Assembly: GCA_964017125.1 (NCBI GenBank)
Contig: OZ024909.1
Location: 49,028,580-49,092,579 of the forward strand
Length of the DNA: 64,000 nucleotides
Direction: 5' to 3'
Source: Flabesymbios commensalis
Lineage: Eukaryota; Annelida; Polychaeta; Terebellida; Flabelligeridae
This document shows, piece after piece, positions 36,501-47,094 of this stretch (positions within the stretch are counted from its first letter, which is position 1; the number at the start of each line of letters is the position of its first letter). The notes beneath the pieces were generated by a model. It was not told the origin of the DNA, did no database searches, and worked only from the letters and a program-made list of their open reading frames with translations. Position numbers and translations under genes: made by a program.

Positions 36501-37212
36501 TTTTCTTGGATGTGGAGCTGAAAAAAAATTGTACAAAAATATATGTGTATGTGATAGTATTTTTATTAAGACAACATTCAAAATTGGAGGATCACAAAAA
36601 ATTAGCCATGCTAATAAATATCTTTTCAGTGAATAAATACAATTTAAATAAAAAATAATCCGACACTTAAATAATAGATTTATTTAAATACATGTCATGG
36701 AATAAATTTTATGTTGCTGTCAACCTATTGTTTTAATTTTATATTCCTGAGGCATTAAAACACATTTGAAGGAGTTAATGCATAGAGCTGAGTAACAGGT
36801 ATGCCCTTTTTGGCATCTACGTGGGCTAATAAACTTATCATAATAGTTTACCTGGTACACAGTACATGGACTCTAGAAATGTGTTAGTTGGCTGTGTGTC
36901 TTTGCTCCTGCGTGCAGCGGTCACTAATGCTTTACGTTTTTTGAAGGCTCGATCAAAGGTAGCTCTCACTGTGTCTGCAGGCAAGGGGTCACACTGATAA
37001 ATCTGACAAAGGTGGTCTGTGACGAGTTGCCAGGGGTAATGTTTCTTCCTTATAAATTGGAACAATTCACAAACAACTCCATAATTCAGGACAGCTGGCT
37101 GTATAGAGGGCAGGGCTTGTGACACATTGTCTTCATTCAAGCCAGCAGCAGTGCAGTAAGGCCCCAGAGGAACAGGTGTTGGTCCTGGTGTAGATGCTGC
37201 CATGTCTGCCAT
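33579..37212 (-). CDS. Uncharacterised four-exon gene with coiled coil, 3' end missing
   Basis: Four coding exons read leftward: 37212-36851, 36517-35880, 34840-34719 and 33706 to about 33580. The first has a compact helical domain (VVCELFQFIRKKHYPWQLVT, DHLCQIYQCDPLPADTVRAT). The second is highly charged, with a leucine-heptad segment (LKAENNKLKVENAKLRAENH). The third reads GVAEHNVSEAIGAVCEKVAG...LPSRSTQGRFFDEMK. The fourth reads HNLTLKYDGTTKKGRHFTEV. I do not recognise a named family. The layout recalls uncharacterised multi-copy proteins of marine invertebrates, and the YDGTTK strand could be RNase-H-like and transposase-derived (inference). The final exon stops at the satellite array, so the gene may be dead or truncated. 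Confidence 0.65.
33580..33706 (-). CDS. Exon 4 of the uncharacterised gene, cut by the array
   Basis: The acceptor TTTTTTTTTACAG precedes a phase-0 frame reading VLARKHLREEIRGHHNLTLK, YDGTTKKGRHFTEVELATDN, TTYY. Codons then meet a stop exactly where the 380-bp array begins. No GT donor lies at the end, which suggests the array, or an element carrying it, entered the exon. Confidence 0.65.
33937..34134 (+). CDS. Open frame of unknown status in intron 3
   Basis: About 66 codons reading ITKFQQIAFERTPDPVLAQQ and YLLALKHFTHKIWRKLNITA. Composition looks protein-like and a CAG acceptor-like site precedes it, but there is no ATG. AATAAA-like signals follow at about 34180. It could be a 3' exon or a pseudogene fragment; no family recognised. 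Confidence 0.25.
   Translation: MDGLFLAWTKKNITKFQQIAFERTPDPVLAQQYLLALKHFTHKIWRKLNITADSQASCQSLLKDV
34140..34715. other. Intron 3 of the uncharacterised gene, AT-rich
   Basis: Holds an A21-class poly(A) tract (about 34503-34523) and several AATAAA-like words. No exon seen. Confidence 0.4.
34719..34840 (-). CDS. Exon 3 of the uncharacterised gene
   Basis: 122 nt between a T-rich acceptor (TTTTTTAATGAAG) and donor AAG/GTGAAT. It starts with two bases that complete the codon left by exon 2, giving SLG-VAEHNVSEAI across the junction, and ends in phase 0. Confidence 0.75.
35040..35310 (-). mobile_element. tRNA-derived SINE in intron 2
   Basis: On the minus strand a perfect B box GGTTCGAATCC lies at 35281-35271, preceded by an A-box-like TATGCGAGTGGTGCC. 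A body of about 200 bp follows, ending in GCGCCATAAAGCAATATTCG. This is the layout of a tRNA-head SINE. Confidence 0.65.
35311..35860. other. Rest of intron 2
   Basis: AT-rich; a GC-richer patch at 35520-35600 has no recognised identity. Confidence 0.4.
35880..36517 (-). CDS. Exon 2 of the uncharacterised gene (coiled coil)
   Basis: The acceptor AATTTTTTTTCAG and donor TTTAG/GTGAGA bound about 213 codons. The N-terminal part is FNTFWEEVGQSANACFDTE. Leucine heptads (LKAENNKLKVENAKLRAENH) and a long basic region (KRKDHSTNSWREKYRKIKKD) follow, then an acidic MESEMDDDE stretch. The start phase is one base off the end of exon 1. A nine-A run at 36496-36504 is the likely place of a 1-nt slip, since one more A would make the junction read CVPAPHPRKKKVNHQ. 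Confidence 0.7.
36851..37212 (-). CDS. Exon 1 of the uncharacterised gene
   Basis: It opens MADMAASTPGPTPVPLGPYC and ends ...TFLESMYCVP with donor CCAG/GTAAAC. An upstream acceptor (ATTGCAG/AGGTGTGACATATGG) suggests a further 5' untranslated exon. The middle is a likely small helical domain. No named domain recognised. Confidence 0.7.
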
Positions 37213-37439
37213 ATGTCACACCTCTGCAATATTGTAAAACAGATAGGATTAAATTCATTAAACAGCCTTATAGTATACACTATTCATTAATTTTAGATAA
37301 ACAATTTCATTCATCAATCAATCAAACAAATATAAAAATATGATACAAAATAAGGTTTTAAAATTAGAATTATTTAGTTATAAAATCAAAAATCAGACAG
37401 AGCTCGGGTCATGCGCATCTCGTTAAAAAAAGAAGGAAA

Positions 37440-38560
37440 CTAAGACGGCTGTTAAATTGGGCTTAGCCTCCCGTGTAGGTCTACATATTTAAATTAACTC
37501 AGCGAAAACTGTCATTTTATTCAGTGTTTCAGATGCATGTAAAATAATTAAAAAAAAGAGTTGTAGATCCACATGTATGACAATGACTTATGCTAGGCTA
37601 GGGTAGATAGATTAGTGCAAGAGGGGTACATGCACTGTTCTCTGGACAGTGAACACCAATTTCACAACATGTTATTGGGCTGGTAGAATTTCATAAGAGC
37701 TGGCATATTTTAGGATTCACTGACCCCGATTTCCCTGATGGCATCTGATTGAAAGGCTGCAAATTTGGCCATAGCCCCTGGAGTATATATTTTTTTCAAT
37801 GTAAATTAGCAAGTTTAATATTGAAAGTATCTTCAAAATCAACAATCAGATAGAACTTAGGTCACAACTATCTCATAAAGACGTCAGATAGATATGTGGA
37901 AGATAACAGGACAGCTGCGAATTTGGGCATAGCCACCGGCGCCCGTATGTTTTTCTCAAGAAAAATAAGCAAGTTCAATATTGAAAATATTCCCAAACCA
38001 TGCAGGTAGGCCTAGAGCTCAAGTCGGACATTTCATTGAGTCAATGAACCAGGACAGCTGTAAATTTGGTCATAGCCTCCAGCACACGTATATATATATA
38101 TTTAAAGAAATATTAACAAGTGCACTATTGAAAATATTCTCAAAACAAACGCGTCTAGACGTCAGATAGATATGTGGAAGATAACAGGACAGCTGCAAAT
38201 TTGGGCATAGCCTCCGGCGCCCGTATGTTTTTCTCAAGAAAAAAGAAGCAAGTTCAATATTGAAAATATTCCCAAACCAGGCAGGTAGGCCTAGAGCCCA
38301 ACTCGGACAATCAATAAATCAATAAACCAGGACAGCTGTAAATTTGGTCATAGCCTCCGGCACACGTATATATATTTAAAGAAATATTAACAAGTTCACT
38401 ATTGAAAATATTCTCAAAACAAACGCGTCTAGACGTCAGATAGATATGTGGAAGATAACAGGACAGCTGTAAATTTGGGCATAGCCTCCGGCGCCCGTAT
38501 GTTTTTCTCAAGAAAAATAAGAAAGTTCGATAACGTTATTGAAAATATTCCCATAACATT
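37440..38560 (+). repeat. Alternating A/B tandem array (about 140-bp monomers, about 276-bp dimers)
   Basis: The landmark 'caggacagctgNaaatttggNcatagcc' recurs about every 140 bp (near 37757, 37915, 38055, 38193, 38334, 38466; a degenerate copy near 37449). Monomers alternate between a type with GGGCATAG...GCGCCCGTATGTTTTTCTC and a type with GGTCATAG...GCACACGTATATATA. GACGTCAGATAGATATGTGG at 37880, 38158 and 38432 marks the dimer period. Confidence 0.8.
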
Positions 38561-38598
38561 CTGGTAGACTATAGCCTACGTTAGATCTATAGGCCCAG

Positions 38599-38705
38599 CC
38601 CAGCAAACAAGGGGGGCTCATTCATTTTGTTTCAATGTTGGGCCAGCGTCGAAGACGGTGGGCCAACATTGAAACAGCATTGGGTGAATGCCCCGTGTTT
38701 GCTGA
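38599..38705. repeat. Foldback MITE, near complete
   Basis: CCCAGCAAACA at the left and TGTTTGCTGAG at the right bound the core TTTCAATGTTGGGCCAGCGTC-GAA-GACGGTGGGCCAACATTGAAA, an almost perfect hairpin. Confidence 0.75.
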
Positions 38706-39300
38706 GAGGCCAGAGCTCAACTTGTTGAAGTCAAGTCTCAAGACATTTGAATTATGTTGATATCATATAGCCTAATGATCACAGTACAGCTCTCGGAAGG
38801 CCCAGCTGGGTACATAGCCGACCCCCAGGGCTTGCTAACACAAACAAACGAAATCAGTCAAAGTCAAAAAGACTGTATCAGTTACCCCCCCCCCCCCCTT
38901 CCCACGCACGGCCTGCCATACGGCTACGCTCTAGGCCCTAGCCTTTCAACTTTAGTCTAGACTAGACTAACTAACGTTAGTCACTGTGACTAGACTAGAG
39001 ACTATGCCTAGTATATAGCCGTAGACGGCGTAGGCCTAGACTTTGAGTTGAGCCGTGACTTGTTGAAAATTTTGACACGACGTGTGAGCGATAATATGTG
39101 AATATCAGAGAAAAACGCGATCGGTTATGCTTATTATTCGAATGCCCCATCCCCAAACTATATAAAATGTGTAAAAAAAGGTTCTAAATATAGTTGTGTA
39201 CTAATCGTGTACTAATAAAACGGAATCTGGGCCGCAGTTTTAATAAAAAAATGATAATAAACAAATATAAATACCTTTATTGTTGAAATTCGAGTTTCCA
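38706..39300. other. Unassigned stretch with C14
   Basis: C14 at 38885-38898 and a CTAGACTAGACTAACTAACG-type simple region at 38955-39000. No gene. Confidence 0.4.
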
Positions 39301-39419
39301 GCAAAATCAAATCCAAACTTCGTACATCATTTCCGGTTCGTAATAAACCCCCCTCAAACATTCATAAAGAATAAAATATACAATCAGTGTGTGTTTTGAT
39401 CAATATACAAATATAAAAA

Positions 39420-39720
39420 TATTGATTATTTACGTTGACTACAATTTCCCGCCATTTTCCTACACGAAAATCGATGACGTAATTATCGGGATCCACCTGG
39501 CGACTGTGGGCGTTACTAACCCAGATCAATTTAGGGTCACATGTCCATCCATACGCAAAAGCAACATTTCACAATCTGCTTATTACTCAAAAAATACTCA
39601 ATATTTGTCAATGAAACGAAGGCATTTAACTTCTGTGCATCCAAGCACTTTATTTTTTTACTTTAACTTATTTACTGTTAAAACGGCGTCGTAATCGGCG
39701 TTTGTTTACGACCAGCACGG
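39420..39720 (-). promoter_or_regulatory. Possible promoter of the uncharacterised minus-strand gene
   Basis: The minus strand shows GGAAAATGGCGGGAAATTG (39443-39461), a combined ETS/YY1-like word. A GC-rich patch with GCAGCGCGCAAATC lies upstream near 39735. It is 2.2 kb upstream of exon 1, consistent with a non-coding first exon. Motif-based only. Confidence 0.2.
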
Positions 39721-39906
39721 AGATTTGCGCGCTGCTCTTCATGGGGAAGTATGTGTATAATGCGAATTAATGTTGGCTTTTGTTATGGATGAATTCTAGG
39801 CCCTCGCTTGAGTAAGGCTAGTCTTACGGCACCTGCCCTGAAAATTGCAAGAAAAAATATAAGCCTATCATTAGACCAATGTATAATGTAGTATGCATCT
39901 AGCCTC

Positions 39907-40013
39907 TAGGATTCAAAAGGGGCATGGCGCCACCTATCATTTGGGGGCACCTTATCATGAACGCCGGGCACCCAGTTGACCCGGGTGGGCATTTCCAACA
40001 CTGACCCTCCCCA
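39907..40013. repeat. About 105-bp dispersed repeat, copy 1
   Basis: AAAGGGGCATGGCGCCACC...TGGGGGCACCTTATCATGAACG...GGGCATTTCCAACACTGACC has a diverged partner at 54408-54510. Confidence 0.5.
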
Positions 40014-40019
40014 TTTAAG

Positions 40020-40370
40020 GACCCGTACAAACAGAATCAGTTAAGTGTGTAAACATCCCCAGTTTAAGGCAGTTATTTCCACTATATACACACAGGTCGT
40101 TATCAGGTAAAGCGTCATAGGTGTAAACGCGCGACATCAGTGACTGGGTGTTTTTGACCGTCACATTGGCCTGGGTGGGTTCATTATTACGTAACAATAG
40201 TTCAACGAGGCAGATCATCTTCTGAATATAAGTAAGGCTACATGGCGCGGTAAAAATGCTGGCGACATGTAGGGCGCGGTTAATTACAAAAATTATTTCT
40301 AACACTGCTCACACAGTCAAGTGGTGGATGACTGTGTGCGCACAGCATTAGAATTTTTTTTTTCAAAATG
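40020..40370. other. Unassigned stretch
   Basis: No gene or repeat recognised. Confidence 0.4.
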
Positions 40371-40374
40371 TTTG

Positions 40375-40567
40375 ACCAACGTTGTTTAAATGCAGGTACA
40401 ATGATGCAAGCTGTGGATCAACATTAAAACAACATTCGTTTAGTGTCTCGGGCCGCCAAACATGACGTCACATGACACTGAGCCAATATTGGTTCAATGA
40501 ATTGCCAGCGTCAAAAACAGTGGACCAATATTAAGGCAATATTGGTTCAACGTCTTGTGTGTGCTGG
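40375..40567. repeat. Two foldback MITE units in tandem
   Basis: Cores at 40375-40445 (CCAACGTTGTTTAAATG ... CAACATTAAAACAACATT) and 40474-40549 (CCAATATTGGTTCAATG ... GGACCAATATTAAGGCAATATTGG), about 97 bp apart. They end with GTGTGCTGGGG. Confidence 0.65.
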
Positions 40568-40679
40568 GGTGGTTGCTGCGTAGTGTGAAGTAGGCCTCTA
40601 TATGTGTGTAAGATGTTGTGTGAGATCAGACATTTTACAACTAACAAGCAGGTCTACATGATGAGGTTCAAAAAAAAAT

Positions 40680-40897
40680 ATTGTTTGTTTCCGATTTCCG
40701 AACGACCCTATCAAAACATGTGCGAACCAAATTTATTTTATGGATTTCCAAAAAAATTTTTTTTTAAGAAATCCATAAGTTAAGGGATGAGTTAGTGGCT
40801 GTAGTCAAATTAACTAAAAAAACGTTACGAAAAGGAGAGGAGGGGTCAAAAAGCGTCCAAAAACAAAAAATCGTTACGTAATGTACAAATAAGACAT
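40680..40897 (+). mobile_element. Left half of small TIR element F, split by LINE 2
   Basis: It begins TTGTTTGTTTCCGATTTCCG, matches 48709-48930, and stops at AAGACAT, where LINE 2 begins. The other half resumes at 46385. Confidence 0.75.
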
Positions 40898-40988
40898 AGA
40901 TAATTTTTTATGTAAAATAACTAAACATTCAAGTAACTCTATTGCAGGTATATTATTACCTCACTTCCCGATCACTTTCCATATTTTA

Positions 40989-43710
40989 TTAGCTCCCGCC
41001 GTCACCGTAGGTGAGCGAAGGGAGCTATGGATTCTACCTCCGTTTTTTTTTGGCCTCTTCTTTTGCCTATAACTTTGTGAAAAAATAAGCTAGGATAACA
41101 ATTTTTGGTATGTGGGTTACTTCCAGGTGGCTAATGGACGGGTTAAAATATTTTTAATCTGAATTCAATACGCAAGGTTGCAGAGGAGAAAATGATGATG
41201 TGACGGCGTTGGGCCGTTGGGCCGTTGGGCCGTTGGGCCGTTGGGCCGTTGGGCCGTCCGTAAACAATTCGTTTCCGGAGCATATCTCTGAAAGTACTTG
41301 TCCGATTGTCTTCAAATTTTACACACAACACCCCTAGGGGGTCTAGTTGTGCCTTTTGGGGTATTTGAACTTTGACCTACTTCTGGTTCAGAACTATGAC
41401 CTATTTAGACGTTTTGACGCGCACTTCGTTTCCGGAGCAGATCTCGAAAAGTACTGGGCCGATGACAGTCATATTGCACATACATGTTCTCTAAGGTCCC
41501 TAGTTGTGCCTTTTCAGGTTTTTGGACCTTGACCTTGAAGTTGACCCAGCACTTTGACCTAATTTATAACATCGGTAAATCCGACTGAAAGATTTTGCGG
41601 AATATCATGAAAACCGCTCAAGATAGCTACACCATTACTATAAAACAAATTGTGAGGTTTCAGGAGAGGATGCATCTTGAAAAATTTCAAGTCGATAAAA
41701 TTAAAAATGGCCGCCTATCGGCCTTTATTCACCTCGACAGGCCTGATATTGCGGAATATCATGAAAACCGCTCAAGATAGCTACACCATTAATATCAAAT
41801 AAATTGTAAGGTTTCAGGAGAGGATGCATCCTGAAAAATTTGAAGTTGATAAAATTGAAAATGGCCGCCTATCAGCCATTATTCACCTCGACAGGCCTGA
41901 TATTGTGGAATATCATGAAAACCGCTCAAGATATCTACACCATTACTATAAAACAAATTGTAAGGCTTCAGGAGAGGATGTATTTTGAAAAAATTCATTT
42001 TGTCAAAGTTCAAAATGGCCGCCAATCGGCCATTATTTACTTTCACATGGCCGTTATTTGGTAAACCGTGCTAGATGGCTAGACCATTACTATAAAACAA
42101 AATGTGTGATTTCAGGAGAGGATGCATCTTGAAAAAATTTGACTCGATAAAATTCAAAATGGCCGCTTATCGGCCATTATTCACTTTCACATGGCCGTTA
42201 TTTGGTAAACGGTGCTAGATGGCTAGACCATTACTATAAAACAAAATGTGTGATTTCAGGAGAGGATGCATCTTGAAAAAATTAGACTCGATAAAATTCA
42301 AAATGGCCGCTTATCGGCCATTATTCACTTTCACATGGCCGTTATTTGGTCAACCGTGCTAGATGGCTAGACCATTACTGTAAAACGAAATGTGAGATTT
42401 CAGATGAGGATGCATCTTGAAAAAAATTGACTTGATCAAATTTAAAATGGCCGCCTTTTCGGCCATTATTCATTTTCACATGTCTGATATTTGGTAAACC
42501 GTGCTAGATGGCTAGACCATTACCTGATTACTATAAAACAAAGTGTGAGTTTTCGGGGGAGGATGCACCCTGAAAATTTTTAACTTACGAATGCAAAATG
42601 GCCGACAATTTACCTCGATAGGCCTGATATCAGGTAAACCGTGCTAGATAGCTAGACCATTACTATAAAACAAAATGTGACGTTTAGAGAGAGGATGCCT
42701 TTATAAAACGAATGCAAAATGGCCGACAATTTACCTCGATAGGCCTGATATCAGGTAAACCGTGCTAGATAGCTAGACCATTACTATAAAACAAAATGTG
42801 ACGTTTAGAGAGAGGATGCCTTTATAAAACTTTCGACTCAATCGAATTCAAAATAGCCGCCTATCGGCCACTATTTACTTTCACATTGCTGATATTTGGT
42901 AAACCGTGTTAGATAGCTGGACCATTACTATAAAACAAAATTTGAGATTACAAGAGAGGATGCATCTTGAAAAAAATTGACTCTATCAAATTCAAAATGG
43001 CCGTCTATCGGCCTTTATTTACTTTCACATAGCCGGTTTTTAGTAACCGTACTAGATGGCTAGACCATTACTATAAAACAAAATGTGATATTTCAGGAGA
43101 GGATGCATCTTGAAAAATTTTGACTTGATCAAATTCAAAATGGCCTCCTATCGGCCATTATTCACTTTCACATGGGCGATATTTGGTAAACCGTGCTAGA
43201 TGGCTAGACCATTACTATAGAATGAAATGTGAGATTTCAGCTGAGGATGCATCTTGGAAAATTTTGACTTGATCAAATTCAAAGTGGCCCTCTATCGGCC
43301 ATTATTTACTTTCACATGCCCAATATTTTGCAAACTGTGTTAGATGTTAGTCCACTACTATAAAACAAAATTTGAGGTTTCGGGGGAGGATGCACCCTAA
43401 GTTTTTAACTAATTTATATCAAATTCAAAATGACCGTAAATCAGCTATTAGTTAACTCGATTGGCCTGATATCGGGTAAGCCATGCCAGATAGGTAGACC
43501 ATTACTGGGATACTGATTAGGATCATTAATTTCAATGAAGGTTTGCAATCTCTGACAGACTGTCTAGTTCTTATCTTACTCTTCTTAGACCTAGTTGTCT
43601 TGCGTCTTGATTTTTGACCTAGACTAGGACTACATTAATAACCCTATACAAAATTGCTTAAATCAAATTCTAATTCGGAGCGGGAGCTCCTGGACTTATG
43701 TAGTCTTGTA
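40989..43710 (+). mobile_element. Hairpin-ended tandem-repeat element A2, nested in LINE 2
   Basis: The 5' end TTAGCTCCCGCCG-TCACC-GTA-GGTGA-GCGAAGGGAGCTA is a nested hairpin. A six-copy GTTGGGCC run (41208-41255) and CGTTTCCGGAGCA follow, then about a dozen units of 120-150 bp like those of A1. These include one perfect 121-bp tandem doubling (about 42590-42831). The 3' end has GCGGGAGCTCC, complementary to the 5' arm, then GTAGTCTTGTA. Flanking LINE codons CAT ATT TTA / TCG CTA GCG join in frame, so insertion left no duplication. No coding capacity. Confidence 0.85.
41208..41255 (+). repeat. (GTTGGGCC)6 microsatellite inside A2
   Basis: Six perfect copies of the octamer, where A1 (about 6650) and A3 (about 63785) carry one copy at the same place. 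Confidence 0.95.
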
Positions 43711-46384
43711 TCGCTAGCGTACTCAAAATCTGGTAAACGCACTGACAAATACATAGAGGTGAAACAGACTTCCCATGTTTCGATTAATAACTGTAAAAGT
43801 GAAATAGCTAGCTCTGATATTCAAAAATAAATAAAGACAGATTCTGCCCCCAATATTAACTATGACATAATTCACAATATTTTAAAATCAGCCACTAAAC
43901 AACATCTGGCCCCTAAAATTGTCAAATTTATTAAACGCCGCCATAAAAAATCACAATGGATATCTCAAGGTATTGTAAAATCAATTTCTTATTGAGATAA
44001 ATTATATAAGCAATACAGAACAACATCTACAAATACAGATGCATGCGATAGAATTAAAATTAACTTAAATACGTATAACAAAATATTAAAATCAAACATT
44101 CGGATGGCAAGGCGAAATCACTACTACTCATTATTTGAAAAATAGATATATAATATTAAAAATACATGGACTAATATGAAGGATTTATTACAACAATCTA
44201 AAGTCAAAAGAGACTTTCCTAATCATTTTAAGATCAATGGCGAAGAAATCACCGATTTAAATATCATAGCTAAAAAAAATTGTAAATATTTCACCGACAT
44301 TGGACCTAGCCTCGCCAAAAACATAAAAATGTCCAAAAACATTAACGTTAAAGATTTTCTAACTGGCACGCATAGCTGTACATTTCAATTTAAACAAATA
44401 GACGACATTTCGATACTTAGAATAATTAATGATCTACCAAATAAATCTAGTACAGGTTTTGATGATATTTCTATGAGATTAATAAAGGCAATTAAAACAG
44501 AAATAATACCAGCTCTCACATGTATTTTTAATCAGTCTCTAAATACCGGTATATTCCCAGGAAAACTAAAGATAGCTAAAGTAATACCTATTCATAAGAA
44601 AGGGTCTTTGAACGATATATCAAACTACCGTCCAATCTCATTCCTTCCCTCAATTTCTAAAATTTTAGAGAAACTAATTTTCAAACAATTGAGTACATAT
44701 TTAAATGAACATAAACTTTTATATGACAGTCAATATGGTTTCAGGGCTGGTCATTCCACTGAGTTAGCATCGATAGAATCACTCAAGATCTTGATAAAGG
44801 CAAAATACCGATATCCATTTTCTTAGACCTCTCAAAGGCATTCAACACTCTTGATCACGTTATTTTACTTCAGAAATTAAATTATTATGGTATAAAGTCA
44901 GTAGTGTTAAAACTTTTTCAAGACTATTTACAAAATAGAACCCAATATGTTTCTTATGATAAAACTACTTCTGATATGTATCGTATATCCACTGGTGTGC
45001 CTCAAGGGTCTATATTGGGCCCTCTTCTATTTATCATATATATTAATGATTTATGCAACGCCAGTAAACTGTTTAAGATGATTATTTATGCTGATGATAC
45101 TACTTTATACTCCACATTAGATGTTTTTGGTAATTATATTTCCAAAAATTTAAATTTAGAATTGACAAAAGTTGCAGACTGGTTAAAGTTGAACAAATGA
45201 TCAATCAACATAAAAAGATCCAAATTCATGGTATTTCATATGCCTCAAAAACAAGTGAATATACCAAATATAAAGATTGAAAATATCAAAATAGAATTTG
45301 CTGATGAATTTAATTTTTTAAGGTTAACAATACACAAGCATTTAAAATGGGATTCACACATAAACAAAATAGCTTCTAAAATTTTAAATATTATAGGAAT
45401 TATGTGCCGGCTTAAACACATGGTTCCTTCTGAAATTCTTTTAACCATATATAATGGGCAGATTAAACCACATATACTTTATGGCTTAAGTGCTGGGGTT
45501 TCAACCAGGAAAGAATTTTAAAATTACAGAAGAAAGCCATGCGAATTATATGTTCGAGTGGTTACCTCTCTCACAGCGAGCCCCTCTTTAAGAAGCTAAA
45601 TGTGCTTAAAATTTATGGTATGTAATAATGTTTAAGCTTCAACTGTTAACGTTTTGTTTTGACCTGATAAATAACAATTTACCTGCATATTTTATAAACA
45701 TGTCTTCACTCTTACAACCAGTAATCTACCATCATAACATCAGACAAAAAAGAAACTACTCAGCTGCACGAGTAAAACATGTATTTGCTCAAAAATGTAT
45801 GCGTTTTTGTATTCCGGATATTTTAAATAAATCAAGCAGCCTTATAACATAAAATAAAAACTCAATAGTCGAAAAGGATTTTCAGTATATCTAAATGTTT
45901 TCTTGTGAATGCATACAACTCAATATGTTTAATACCGAACTGCTATATATGTTCAAAAATTGCTGTCTGTAATACACGGTGCACTTTGGACGCTGGCCCT
46001 CTTTGGCCCTATTTTTGGCCAAGGTGAAGGTTGTTCTATAAGATCGTATTATTATATTTTATATCCATGCAGTCCGCTAATTTTAACGTTCTTAATATAT
46101 TTAATTTGTGTCTCTGTTTTAGCGTTGATACATAGACTACACTCGTATTTGTCTGCTTCTCCCTCCGCATTAATGTTACTATTTTATTATTGGCCGTCTT
46201 TTTGTATCTCGTCTTCCCCGCGACGTATGCAGTTTTTCAGAAACTATATATACATTACTTTATTGAAGGGTGGCCTGCATGGAAGCGGCTTATTATAAGC
46301 CTTTTGCAGGTCACCTTTGCATTTTTATAATTATTTGCATGTATGTATGTTTCAAGCATAACTAAACAAGCTGAACTGAACTGA

Positions 46385-46536
46385 ACATGCATGGAAGTGA
46401 ATTTGGCGTCAAATAGAATAAAAAATAATTCTTACTTACCGATTGGTTGAAGTGACAGAAAATAAAATAAAAAATAAAATAAAATAAATTTCCTACCTAC
46501 CCACTGGTTAAAATGACAACAAATCGGAAAAAAACA
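46385..46536 (+). mobile_element. Right half of small TIR element F
   Basis: It resumes at ACATGCATGGAAGTGAATTT and ends AAATCGGAAAAAAACA, matching 48925-49074. Together with 40680-40897 it accounts for a whole copy of F. Confidence 0.75.
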
Positions 46537-46539
46537 TAT

Positions 46540-47087
46540 ATTTTTTTTTGGCCTGAGATGATTGTCATCATGGCCAATCAAACTGGATTGAGAAGAACGT
46601 TTTCAAACAAAACATGTCCCATTTCTTACCCATGTCTCGCCAAGTATCACACAATATTGTCAAGAACTTCATATATGCACACTGACGAAGGAGCACAGCA
46701 ATACTTTGTCTACAGGCTCGTATACTTAAAAAGTAAAATAAGTACCAGGCATATATTATGATAAATAAAAGTCGTTGATATAAAAAGTAATTTCATGATC
46801 TTGTTGCTACTCCTCTCTTCCGTGATATCCAGTAGGCACCCGACCTACTGCAGCCGCCTTGTAGCTTTGAAAAAAAATACACTGTTTTCCTGATTACCAT
46901 TCATTAATGAAATTACCCTCTGACCTCAACTGCTGGGGGTACAATTAAATCCTAGAAAAGACATTCTACCCTCTGGAAAAAAAATTGGGGGTAATTACTC
47001 TTTTGCTAAAAAAGAGTGCGAATGTCAGTTTCTTTCATGACGAGGTCACGTGTGATCATAGGCGCGATCAATAAAAATTCATGAAGT
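46540..47087. other. Unassigned stretch
   Basis: A short open frame at 46513-46761 overlaps the end of F and shows no domain. Nothing else recognised. Confidence 0.4.
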
Positions 47088-47094
47088 CATAAAG

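Larger units (their letters stand above)
40898..46384 (+). mobile_element. LINE 2: 5'-truncated non-LTR retrotransposon, interrupted by element A2
   Basis: The LINE portions are 40898-40988 and 43711-46384, about 2.77 kb. The left piece reads AGILLPHFPITFHIL (end of the endonuclease). The right piece continues SLAYSKSGKRTDKYIEVKQT, then RT motifs: KVIPIHKKGS, NYRPISFLPSISKILEKL, QYGFRAGHSTELAS, FLDLSKAFNTLDHVIL, TGVPQGSILGPLLFIIYIND and IIYADDTTLYS (44580-45120). A C-terminal region extends to about 45850. A few frame breaks are visible, one just after the STELAS motif. The 3' UTR ends in the short tail repeat CTGAACTGAACTGAA. ACAT is shared at both borders, as a 4-bp target duplication. Confidence 0.85.

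Noticed and set aside
46820-47060. Inverted copies of 'gggggtaatt' as a TIR element
   Set aside because: The words are short and unpaired over any useful length.
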